NCBI RefSeq assembly: GCF_938018035.1
Contig: NZ_CALIJF010000277.1
Location: 1-14,613 of the forward strand
Direction of reading: 5' to 3'
DNA length: 14,613 bases
Source: an uncultured Campylobacter sp.
GTDB taxonomy: Bacteria > Campylobacterota > Campylobacteria > Campylobacterales > Campylobacteraceae
The translations under genes and the position numbers were made by a program. The notes beneath the pieces were generated by a model. It was not told the origin of the DNA. It made no database searches and saw only the letters and a program-made list of their open reading frames with translations. This document shows, piece by piece, positions 1 to 6,206 of this stretch (position 1 is the stretch's first letter; each line of letters opens with the position of its first letter).

Positions 1-486
1 CGATATAAAATTTTAAAAATTATACAAAATTTGTAAGCAAAATTTACTAAAAACAACTCAAATTTAAAAATCAAAAATAAGCGTTTTTAATGCTTATAGT
101 AATGGCACTTGGATAGTTATAAATTTTAAGTTGCTCCGCTGCTTTTAAATTTAAAAAGTTAAATCCATTTTAAACAGAATTTGCGTAAAATCCCATTTCA
201 AAAACGTATTGCGCGAGCGGCGGCGGCAAAGTAAAATTTGCGGTAACTACGGCGTTAAATTAAAAGCACTCGTAACGGCAGCACCAAATAAAATTTGCGG
301 CAGTAGCCCAAGGATGAGATATTCGGCGGCGTGCTGAGCTTAAATCATTCACAGCGACGTAAAGTACGAAGTATGCGCGGCGCGTAAAATTAAAATTCGC
401 AGCGGCTAAATTTAAAGCCTGCGCGGCGATAATCAAAGCGGCGCCCGCATCGTAGCGAGCTGCGCATTAAAATTTAAAGGGATAAA
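1..486. other. Gene-free region, AAATTT-rich
   Basis: No convincing coding sequence is visible on either strand: reading frames are short and lack recognisable protein features. The DNA alternates AAATTT/AAAATTTGCGG words with GC-rich stretches. Positions 108-134 match 815-841, inside the second small membrane gene, at 26 of 27 bases, so part of this region may be a decayed duplicate. The last bases, AAAGGGAT at about 477-484, act as ribosome binding site for the gene at 487. Confidence 0.5.
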
Positions 487-735
487 ATGTATGAAGATTT
501 TCAAAGAGCAAAGCTGCAAGGCACGCTCGGCGCGCTCTGTCTACTGGTCGCAAGCGTGGCGTATTCTATAAAAGGCGAGATCGCTTACTTGGATTCTCAA
601 ATCTTAGTGTGGATTTTTGCCTTTACATTCCTTTATCACGCGCTTAAAAACATCCAAAATATCACGGGCCCGCAGATTTTTATAATCTTCAAATACGCTT
701 ACAGCATTGCGCTTGCGGCGCTGCTATATTTTTAA
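487..735 (+). CDS. Small hypothetical membrane protein
   Basis: This 82-residue protein is not recognised. It shows about three hydrophobic segments, near residues 13-28, 37-54 and 62-81, linked by short polar stretches, so it is probably an integral inner-membrane protein with almost no soluble part. The ATG is preceded by AAAGGGAT at a normal distance, which supports the start. No signal peptide, catalytic motif or cysteine pair is seen. It lies 48 bases upstream of another small membrane gene in the same frame, and the two may be co-transcribed. No function is proposed. Confidence 0.6.
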   Translation: MYEDFQRAKLQGTLGALCLLVASVAYSIKGEIAYLDSQILVWIFAFTFLYHALKNIQNITGPQIFIIFKYAYSIALAALLYF

Positions 736-783
736 GCCATTTATATACTTAGAAGATGTGATTGCAGTAGGCTGCAAATATAC

Positions 784-1092
784 GTGCCGTATTTGATTTT
801 TGCGGTTACGCTCTCTTGGATAATTATAAATTTTAAGTTGCGCGCCGCTACCGGATGCAAGCTTTTTGCCGTATATGCCGCGCTGCTAATCGCAGATATC
901 GGCGCAGACGTCATCTACGGCATGATGTTTAAAATACCGGCCTCCGCCGCTATAACGATGGGCGTCATAAATTGCATGGAACTGCTAAATTTAATCTTAA
1001 ATCCATTGGCGTCCGTAGTGCTGCTTCTTGCGTGGCTTAATATGAAAAACCCCGCCGAAGCAAAGGGTCTATGGAGCCAGGCGGAGAGATAA
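784..1092 (+). CDS. Small hypothetical membrane protein (GTG start)
   Basis: This 102-residue protein is not recognised. Hydrophobic segments lie near residues 1-18, 27-49, 54-64 and 67-87, followed by a short polar C-terminus, which suggests three or four membrane passes. The start is uncertain: GTG at 784 has only a weak AGTAGG about 10 bases upstream, and TTG at 793 or an upstream non-ATG codon are alternatives. It is in the same frame as the preceding gene, separated only by the TAA at 733-735 and 48 bases. A small perfect hairpin (TTGCAG / CTGCAA at 762-777) sits just upstream of the start and could influence translation. No function is proposed. Confidence 0.5.
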   Translation: MPYLIFAVTLSWIIINFKLRAATGCKLFAVYAALLIADIGADVIYGMMFKIPASAAITMGVINCMELLNLILNPLASVVLLLAWLNMKNPAEAKGLWSQAER

Positions 1093-1294
1093 AATTTGCC
1101 CGCGTTTATACTCGCGCGGAGTTTAAATTTAGATCGCGCTGGGGCGTTTACAAATATGAAATTTCACGCTGCTTGCGCTGTTTTGGCAAAGACACACGGC
1201 TACCAAAACCTGCCCGCTGTCCGTCTACGCAGTGCAAATTTTGGCTGCATCGGCGCGATCCTCGACAAAATTTATTAAATTTCGCACCATACGA

Positions 1295-1765
1295 CTATAA
1301 GCCCGCTTCGCCGCACTCGTAGCCGAAAATTTTAATCCCCGTATCGCTCTGCTCGTAGCGCAACGCGGGGATCTTTTGCAATAGATTTTTTAGCTTCGCT
1401 AGATCGTTTTTCCGCCCGCCATCGAAGGCTCGCGGCACCCACACCCACGCGATCTCGTCGTATGCAAATGAACCTACAGAAAAACTAGCTCGCTTTGAGC
1501 CCGCCTCCCATTTGGAGGAGTTTTTGATCGCGTAGAAGTTTGGATAGAGGATTTTTTTGATGATAAAGCATTTGCAAAATTTAAAATCCGCGAAAAACTC
1601 CGCCCATATCGCATCCTCGGTAAAATAGCCCTTCGCGCGCAGGCGCTTTTTCTCTTTACGCAGCCTGATCGGCTCATAAAATCGCCGCCAAGCCCTCGCG
1701 CAAGCATCCATAAACGCGAGCATGCGGGCGAAGTAAATTTTAAAAAGCGCCTTAAAAAGCTCCAT
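1295..1765 (-). CDS. Hypothetical protein, second gene of the DUF4230 unit
   Basis: This 156-residue protein is not recognised. The N-terminus (residues 1-50) is basic and aromatic, with an amphipathic first stretch and a lysine/arginine cluster around 35-45. The middle and C-terminal parts look like a small globular domain with many Trp, Tyr and Phe (for example WVWVPRAFDGG near 107-117). There is no signal peptide or clear membrane span. Its ATG directly abuts the TAG stop of the upstream gene, with no intergenic base, and a GAGAAG stretch lies just upstream. It is therefore almost certainly translated from the same transcript and may work with the upstream protein. A 77-residue overlapping frame on the same strand is a shadow. 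Confidence 0.55.
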   Translation of the reverse strand: MELFKALFKIYFARMLAFMDACARAWRRFYEPIRLRKEKKRLRAKGYFTEDAIWAEFFADFKFCKCFIIKKILYPNFYAIKNSSKWEAGSKRASFSVGSFAYDEIAWVWVPRAFDGGRKNDLAKLKNLLQKIPALRYEQSDTGIKIFGYECGEAGL

Positions 1766-2479
1766 CTACTTCTCGATCTGCGATTTTAGCGACTTATCGA
1801 TTGCGATCTCGTTTGAGCTTATGTCGATGCTCTGCAGCGCCTTGTCCTGGAAGATAAATCCGACCTCCTTCGCGCCGAAGCTCTTGGCGATCGCCTCCAG
1901 CGTGTCGGTCGCGGATTTGTGGATCTTGCCGCCAAGATCGTTGATGATTTTTAGCGAGAGCTGCTTGACCTCGTCCTTTGCGTCGTCGATGAGGTGGTTT
2001 TTATCGCTTTCATCGAAGCTCGCACCGAACAGCCCGTTTAGCGAATCGGGCAGCAAAAACGGTAGCAGCTTGGCGTTTTTCTCGTCATAAATTTTCATAT
2101 CTTTGATCGAGTATTTGTATTTGCACGGCGGCATCTTGATCTCGTAGCGATCCTCGCCCTGCGGCAATATCGCAAACTCGGGGCTTAGCAGGTCGTAAAC
2201 GAACTCGATCTCAAACTCGAAGATGATGGCAATCTGCTTTTTCGTCATCAGCGGCGAGACGAGCGAGCCCAGCAGCCCGCTGCCTACGTTTTGCTTACGC
2301 GTGACGATCTCTTTGGAGTAAATTTTAAAAACGCTCAGCTCGCCGATACTTTTAAGCCGCGTGATGTCGGTGGCGATCTGCGGCTTGCCCGCCTGCTCGC
2401 CGCTTTTGCGCATCTTAAAAAACATAAAAACCAAGATGCAAAATATCACTAAATTTAGAAGAAAAGCAAAATTTTCCAA
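1766..2479 (-). CDS. Membrane-anchored DUF4230-like protein (TTG start)
   Basis: The 237-residue protein begins with one hydrophobic segment (residues 4-22) followed by a basic KMRKSGEQ stop-transfer stretch. The rest is a soluble domain with alternating short beta-strand-like stretches such as LKSIGELSVFKIYSKEIVT near 43-61. That layout resembles the DUF4230 family, single-pass proteins of unknown function; the assignment is by eye. The C-terminal third is helical with a second alpha/beta stretch. The start is TTG at 2477-2479, chosen because AAGGA lies six bases upstream, while the nearby ATG at 2486 is out of frame. The gene heads a two-gene unit with the 156-residue protein. An extended -10 element (TGC-TAAAAT) lies about 27 bases upstream and overlaps a perfect inverted repeat. 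Confidence 0.65.
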   Translation of the reverse strand: MENFAFLLNLVIFCILVFMFFKMRKSGEQAGKPQIATDITRLKSIGELSVFKIYSKEIVTRKQNVGSGLLGSLVSPLMTKKQIAIIFEFEIEFVYDLLSPEFAILPQGEDRYEIKMPPCKYKYSIKDMKIYDEKNAKLLPFLLPDSLNGLFGASFDESDKNHLIDDAKDEVKQLSLKIINDLGGKIHKSATDTLEAIAKSFGAKEVGFIFQDKALQSIDISSNEIAIDKSLKSQIEK

Positions 2480-2503
2480 ATTTCATCCTTTAAAATTTTA
2501 TCG

Positions 2504-2520
2504 GTATTTTAGCAAAATAC
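2504..2520 (-). promoter_or_regulatory. Extended -10 promoter overlapping a 17-bp palindrome
   Basis: On the minus strand TGC-TAAAAT (2506-2514) matches an extended -10 element about 27 bases upstream of the TTG start of the DUF4230-like gene. It lies inside a perfect inverted repeat, GTATTTT-agc-AAAATAC, that spans exactly this interval. Such overlap is a common place for a repressor operator, but no regulator is identified here and AT-rich palindromes arise readily in this DNA. The promoter is moderately supported; the operator is only a suggestion. Confidence 0.4.
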
Positions 2521-2624
2521 AGCGCCGATTTGTAGTGCAATTAAAATTTTACGATTTTTGCGGCAAGAAATTTTAAAATCGTAGAACGAATTTCAAAGAA
2601 GCGAAGCGCAATTATTAAATTTAA

Positions 2625-2761
2625 CGCGGACGCAGTCCGCACCACGGCTAGCGTCGTCGGGGGATGGGTGGGGTTTGTGGGCGAGCGGAGCAATGCGGTG
2701 CTGCGGAGGCGGCGCCCGCGAGAAGTGTGACCTCGCAATTGGGGCCCCTTCCCGCTTCAAG
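2625..2761 (+). repeat. G-rich structured repeat, copy 1
   Basis: The element begins with a perfect triloop hairpin (GCGGAC-gca-GTCCGC, 2626-2640), then CTAGCGTCGTCGGGGG, then four G runs (2659-2663, 2666-2668, 2670-2673, 2679-2681) that fit a G-quadruplex with short loops. It ends with the conserved GACCTCGCAATT (2729-2740) and CCCCTTCCCGC (2745-2755). Copies 2 and 3 share this order. Here the stretch between the G tract and the GACCTCGC word is longer (about 47 bases) and the large terminal hairpin is degraded. Confidence 0.7.
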
Positions 2762-2899
2762 ATTACGATATCACGAGCTAAAATTTAAACGGAATTTTAT
2801 AAGGTAAAGCGACGCTTTAAATTTAAGTTGTAAATTTATCAGTTAAATTCCAAAAAATTTATGCATATTTACGTGGACGTTGTGTGCCATACATGACCA

Positions 2900-2989
2900 G
2901 TAAGGGGGCGGCGCTCAGAGTTGCGAGGCGCACCCCGCCCCCTTACCAACCCCCACCCGCGCGACGCTAGAAGGGCGAGCTACGCTTGC
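2900..2989 (-). repeat. G-rich structured repeat, copy 3 (inverted)
   Basis: Read on the minus strand, this copy has an imperfect triloop hairpin (GCAAGC-gta-GCTCGC, 2975-2989), CTAGCGTCG, and four G runs complementary to 2956-2958, 2950-2954, 2938-2942 and 2933-2936. Then comes CCTCGCAACTC in the loop of a terminal hairpin. The terminal stem is 12 perfect base pairs (2900-2911 with 2935-2946) around a 23-nt loop. It lies between the two direct copies in opposite orientation. Confidence 0.65.
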
Positions 2990-3056
2990 GCTAATTTTAC
3001 GATTTAAATTACGACACGCAGAATTTTATGCTTATTTGTTTCATTAAAATTAAACT

Positions 3057-3153
3057 CAGGCGTAGCCTGCACCGCTAGCGTCGTCGGGGGTTAGGTGGGG
3101 TTTGGGGCGGGAAGGGGAGCGACCTCGCAATTCAAGCCCCCTTCCCGCCCCAA
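3057..3153 (+). repeat. G-rich structured repeat, copy 2 (best preserved)
   Basis: A triloop hairpin (CAGGC-gta-GCCTG, 3057-3069) is followed by CTAGCGTCGTCGGGGG and G runs at 3086-3090, 3097-3100, 3104-3107 and 3114-3117, a strong G-quadruplex motif made of runs of at least four G. The last two G runs also form the left arm of a perfect 16-bp hairpin (3102-3117 with 3138-3153). Its 20-nt loop carries GACCTCGCAATT. Quadruplex and hairpin therefore share bases and are mutually exclusive. Confidence 0.75.
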
Positions 3154-3175
3154 TAGAAATACACCAAAGATTAAA

Positions 3176-3209
3176 ATACCCACGCAAAGCATTTCGGCAC
3201 GGTGGGTAT
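3176..3209 (-). terminator. Candidate terminator of ilvA
   Basis: On the minus strand ATACCCAC pairs perfectly with GTGGGTAT across an 18-nt loop, and the stem runs into TTTTAATCTTT. It lies about 80 bases downstream of the ilvA stop in the right orientation. The stem is short and the T tract is interrupted, so this is a weak intrinsic terminator at best. Confidence 0.35.
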
Positions 3210-3289
3210 AAAGCGGATGTAAATTTAAAATTTAACCGCCGTGAGTCGAGAAGCGCAATCAAAGCCCAAGCTCAAAGCTCTAAGAAATT

Positions 3290-4501
3290 TTACAAAATCT
3301 CCCTGAAATCATACCCTGCGTTTTTGAGCGCCCAGGCGATGTCCTCTTGATGAGCCTTGCCTTTGGTCTCAAGCGTGATCGTGATCTGCGCGTCGCCGTA
3401 CTCGATGTTGGTCGAAAAGCGGTCGTAGTCGATCTTGACGATGTTTGCATTGGCGCGGCGCAAGATTTCGGTAAGCCCCGTAAGCGCGCCCGGCTTATCG
3501 ACGAGCGTGACGTTGATCGTCATCTTGCGGTGCGATTTTATGAGGCCTTTTTCGATGATGATGTTTAGCATCTGCACGTCGATGTTGCCGCCGCTTAGGA
3601 TGATGCCGATCTTTGCGCCCGCGGGGAATGCAAATTTCGCGTTCATCAGCGCCGCTACGCCTGCCGCGCCCGCGCCCTCGACGATGATTTTTTGCTGCTC
3701 GAGCAGATAGAGTATCGCGCTTGCGATCTCCTCGTCATCGACCTGCACGAACTCATCGACGCACTCGATGATCGTAGAGAGCGTGATCTCGCTCGTATCT
3801 CGCACTGCGATACCGTCGGCGATGGTGCGGACCGATTTGGAATTTAGCGGCTTTTTCGCGACGAAGCTATCGTGCATCGCAGGCGCGCCCTTGGCGGCTA
3901 CGGCGATGATTTTGATATCCGGGTTGATCTGCTTGGCGCAGCTGCAAACCCCCGTCGCAAGCCCGCCGCCACCAACCGGAACGACGATGTATTCAAGATC
4001 TGCGACCTCCTCGATCATCTCAAGCGCGATCGTGCCTTGGCCCGCTTGGACGAACTCGTCGTTGAAGGGATGCACGAATGTCAGATTATGCTCTTTGGCA
4101 TATTCCAGTGCAAACGCGTACGCCTCGTCGAAATTATCGCCCTTTAGGATGATCTCTGCGCCCAGAGCCTTCGTGCCGCTTACCTTAAGTAGCGGCGTGG
4201 CTTCAGGCATTACGATCACGGCATGCACGCCGAATTTTTGCGCGCTCATCGCTACGCCTTGGGCGTGGTTGCCCGCGCTTGCGGCTATTACTCCATGTGC
4301 CCGCTCCTCATCCGTAAGATGCGCGATTTTATTGTAAGCCCCACGGATCTTATACGCGCCGGTGCGCTGCAAATTCTCGCTTTTGAGATACACTTCCGCG
4401 CCGTAAAGCTTGCTGAGCTTCGGCGCCAAAGCAAAGGGCGTTTTATAGACGAAATCGTTTATCGTGCGCTTTGCTTGGATGATTTTATTTAGATCAACCA
4501 T
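3290..4501 (-). CDS. ilvA: Threonine ammonia-lyase (single ACT domain)
   Basis: The 403-residue cytoplasmic enzyme uses pyridoxal phosphate to deaminate threonine to 2-oxobutanoate, the first step towards isoleucine. The PLP-binding lysine is K51 in ENLQRTGAYKIRG. SAGNHAQGVA (75-84) follows, and the phosphate-binding loop is PVGGGGL (175-181). Residues 326-403 form an ACT-type regulatory domain (MTINVTLVDKPGALTGL). Length and single ACT domain fit the shorter TdcB-like/ACT class rather than the E. coli biosynthetic enzyme with its larger C-terminal region. Whether it serves synthesis or catabolism cannot be read from sequence. The ATG has AAAGGAAA upstream. No other ilv gene is adjacent, and it appears monocistronic with its own promoter. 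Confidence 0.93.
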   Translation of the reverse strand: MVDLNKIIQAKRTINDFVYKTPFALAPKLSKLYGAEVYLKSENLQRTGAYKIRGAYNKIAHLTDEERAHGVIAASAGNHAQGVAMSAQKFGVHAVIVMPEATPLLKVSGTKALGAEIILKGDNFDEAYAFALEYAKEHNLTFVHPFNDEFVQAGQGTIALEMIEEVADLEYIVVPVGGGGLATGVCSCAKQINPDIKIIAVAAKGAPAMHDSFVAKKPLNSKSVRTIADGIAVRDTSEITLSTIIECVDEFVQVDDEEIASAILYLLEQQKIIVEGAGAAGVAALMNAKFAFPAGAKIGIILSGGNIDVQMLNIIIEKGLIKSHRKMTINVTLVDKPGALTGLTEILRRANANIVKIDYDRFSTNIEYGDAQITITLETKGKAHQEDIAWALKNAGYDFREIL

Positions 4502-4531
4502 CTATTTCCTTTCGTAATTTTAAATTTTGTT

Positions 4532-4537
4532 ATTATA
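4532..4537 (-). promoter_or_regulatory. -10 element of the ilvA promoter
   Basis: A perfect TATAAT on the minus strand, in the context AAAATATGTATAATAAC, lies 30 bases upstream of the ilvA ATG, giving a 5' leader of about 25 bases. No convincing -35 is seen, which is usual for Campylobacter sigma-70 promoters, where the upstream part is only AT-rich. Confidence 0.5.
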
Positions 4538-4601
4538 CATATTTTAGGCGAAATTTTATCTCGCGCGCAGCCTAAATCCGCGACTTCGGTTTTAAGCTCA
4601 C

Positions 4602-6206
4602 CTAGCTCCTGCGCTTTAGCAGCACGCCGCATTCGATATGCGCCGTATGCGCGAACTGATCGAATATCGCAAACCTGCGCACCTCGTGCGTTGCGCAAAG
4701 CGAACGTAAATTTTCAAAAAGCGTCTGCGGATTACAGGAGATGTAGATCAAATTTTGAAAATTTTTTATGAAATCAATCACGCTAGGCTCCAGCCCCGCG
4801 CGCGGCGGATCGATCAAGACGTGCGAAAAATCGTAGCTGAAAATATCGATCCCCTTTAGTCGCTCAAACTCGCGCTGCCGCGCAAACGCGCTCATCAGCT
4901 CATCCGCGCTAAGGCGGACGAATTGCGCGTTGCAAACGCCGTTGAGTTCGCAGTTTATGCGGGCATTCGCGATCGAGCTTTTTGAAATTTCACTCGCCAA
5001 CACGCGGTTAAATTTAGCCGCAAGCGGGATGGTAAAGTTGCCGTGCCCACAGTACAGCTCCAGCAGATCGCGCGCGCCGGAGCTTTCTGGGCGCACGGAA
5101 TGTTTTTCGCAGCTCGAATTTTGTGCTGCGGACTGCTCGCGGCTAGAATTTTGCGCGACGGAATTCTTTTTAGCCAAATTTTGCGCGCTTTGCTTTTCGC
5201 AATCCAAATTTTGCGCGGTCAAATTCTGTTCGATGAAATTTTGAGGGGCGGAATTTTGCACTTCCAAATCCTTGCGAGTGGAATTTTTATCTGTAGTGCC
5301 CTCGTCTACGGACGCGCAGTTAAATTTCACGGAATTTTCGCCGCTAAATTTTGCAGAAGCGAAATTTGCTTTAACGGAATTTCGACAAGCGGCGTCAAAT
5401 TCGGCGGAATTTTCAGAAGCAAAATTTCGATCCGTAGAATTTCGCGGGGTGGACTGCTCGCAGCCGTAATTTTGCACAGCGGAATTTTGCGAGGCAAAAT
5501 TTTTTTCAACAAAATTCCTATCGGCGAAATTCTGCGCGGCGCACAGCTCGCTCGTGCCCTCTTTGCCGAAGTCCACGCAGCTTCTCGCCCAGGCGATCAT
5601 CTTTTCGTTCACGCCGCGGTTTGGCTGGATGAAGGCGTTTTCGCCGAAGCGAAATTTATAAACTCGCCCGTCCACACAAAGCTCGTCTATGAGGCTTAGC
5701 TCGCCGCTTAGAAGCTTCTGTCTGCGCGCGCGAGCCATGATCGTGATACCAAGCTTGCCCGCTAGTTCGCAAATCGCCTCCTGTTCGCGCTCGCCCAGGC
5801 GCTTGTGATAAAGCAGCGTCGCCAAAATCCCGCTAGCACACGAGATAAACTCGACGCCGAAGAGCTTCTCTTTTAAAGCTTCGCTCCGCCTAAGCGCCTC
5901 TAGCAGTTGCGGCATTAAATTTGCGATAGGAAGCGCCACTTTAGGGCATTCGTTAATTAAAATTTTCTTGCTACGTGCGCCGCCCATCGTGTAGGCAAGA
6001 TCAAATGCGCTATGCCAAATATCGTGCCAGATGCCAAATTCCGCCCTAATGCGGTAATTTTGCGGCTGTGAGGCAAAAAACTCAAACTCGCCGTCAAAAA
6101 ATTCTCTAAGCTTATCGCCTATCAGCTGCTTTTTGTATAAAATTTGATCCTCATAAGACCCGCTGAGCGTGCAGCTGCCGCAACTACCGAAGCTTTCGCA
6201 GTTCAT
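4602..6206 (-). CDS. trmA: TrmA/RlmD-family m5U methyltransferase with a 160-residue repeat insertion
   Basis: This SAM-dependent enzyme methylates C5 of a uridine in RNA, probably U54 of tRNA. Seen directly: SAM motif ELYCGHGNF (383-391), DPPRAGL (466-472), the nucleophile C491 in YISCNPQTL, the general base E525 in AHIEC, and FIQPN (192-196). N-terminal C3, C9 and C12 (CX5CX2C) plus C87 in NECP match the four iron-sulfur ligands of RlmD, although no TRAM domain is present. The length is 534 residues against about 366 for E. coli TrmA. The excess is one block, about 218-377, of period-5 repeats inserted just before the SAM motif, with no frameshift. The gene overlaps the antiporter gene by ATGA and is translationally coupled to it. 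tRNA is preferred as target, but an rRNA target cannot be excluded. Confidence 0.88.
   Translation of the reverse strand: MNCESFGSCGSCTLSGSYEDQILYKKQLIGDKLREFFDGEFEFFASQPQNYRIRAEFGIWHDIWHSAFDLAYTMGGARSKKILINECPKVALPIANLMPQLLEALRRSEALKEKLFGVEFISCASGILATLLYHKRLGEREQEAICELAGKLGITIMARARRQKLLSGELSLIDELCVDGRVYKFRFGENAFIQPNRGVNEKMIAWARSCVDFGKEGTSELCAAQNFADRNFVEKNFASQNSAVQNYGCEQSTPRNSTDRNFASENSAEFDAACRNSVKANFASAKFSGENSVKFNCASVDEGTTDKNSTRKDLEVQNSAPQNFIEQNLTAQNLDCEKQSAQNLAKKNSVAQNSSREQSAAQNSSCEKHSVRPESSGARDLLELYCGHGNFTIPLAAKFNRVLASEISKSSIANARINCELNGVCNAQFVRLSADELMSAFARQREFERLKGIDIFSYDFSHVLIDPPRAGLEPSVIDFIKNFQNLIYISCNPQTLFENLRSLCATHEVRRFAIFDQFAHTAHIECGVLLKRRS
5097..5540 (-). repeat. 15-nt in-frame repeat array inside trmA
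   Basis: On the plus strand GAATTTTGC-type words recur at 15-base steps, for example AATT at 5147, 5162, 5177, 5207, 5222, 5237, 5252 and 5282. In the protein, Asn followed by Phe, Ser or Leu recurs every five residues. Block one runs over residues 223-298 (N226, N231, N236, N241, N246, N256, N261, N266, N276, N281, N291). Block two runs over 306-370 (N308, N318, N323, N328, N333, N343, N348, N353, N363), shifted by two residues. Two 36-base stretches starting at 5131 and 5452 (beginning GGACTGCTCGC) are near-duplicates, suggesting internal duplication. Confidence 0.85.

Larger units (their letters stand above)
2521..3289. other. Gene-free region with three copies of a G-rich structured repeat
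   Basis: Between the DUF4230-like gene and threonine ammonia-lyase no credible gene is seen. Open frames here (for example minus-strand 3056-3262 and 2541-2738) read through the GC-rich repeat and give low-complexity Arg/Pro/Ser-rich peptides without a start context. The region contains three related repeat copies, listed separately, separated by AT-rich DNA. A candidate ilvA terminator lies at 3176-3209. Confidence 0.6.

Noticed and set aside
3102..3153. The 16-bp hairpin of repeat copy 2 as an intrinsic terminator
   Set aside because: There is no T tract after the stem on either strand, and the same hairpin belongs to a repeat found in both orientations.
3056..3262. Minus-strand 68-codon frame across repeat copy 2
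   Set aside because: Its Arg/Pro/Ser-rich sequence comes from the repeat, and copy 1 does not preserve the frame, so a coding role is unlikely.
3102..3350. Plus-strand 82-codon frame beginning in repeat copy 2
   Set aside because: It runs through the GC-rich repeat and into the antisense of ilvA, with no ribosome binding site and no protein-like features.
3768..4337. Plus-strand 189-codon frame antisense to ilvA
   Set aside because: It is a shadow of a well-supported gene; its Ala/Ser/Pro/Thr-rich composition reflects the codon pattern of the opposite strand.
5097..5540. CRISPR array in the trmA repeat region
   Set aside because: Units are 15 bases, contiguous and degenerate, with no unique spacers between conserved repeats, and they are in frame with TrmA.
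5043..5699. Plus-strand 218-codon repetitive frame antisense to trmA
   Set aside because: It is long only because the 15-nt repeat lacks stops in several frames. The minus-strand TrmA frame has catalytic motifs on both sides of the array.
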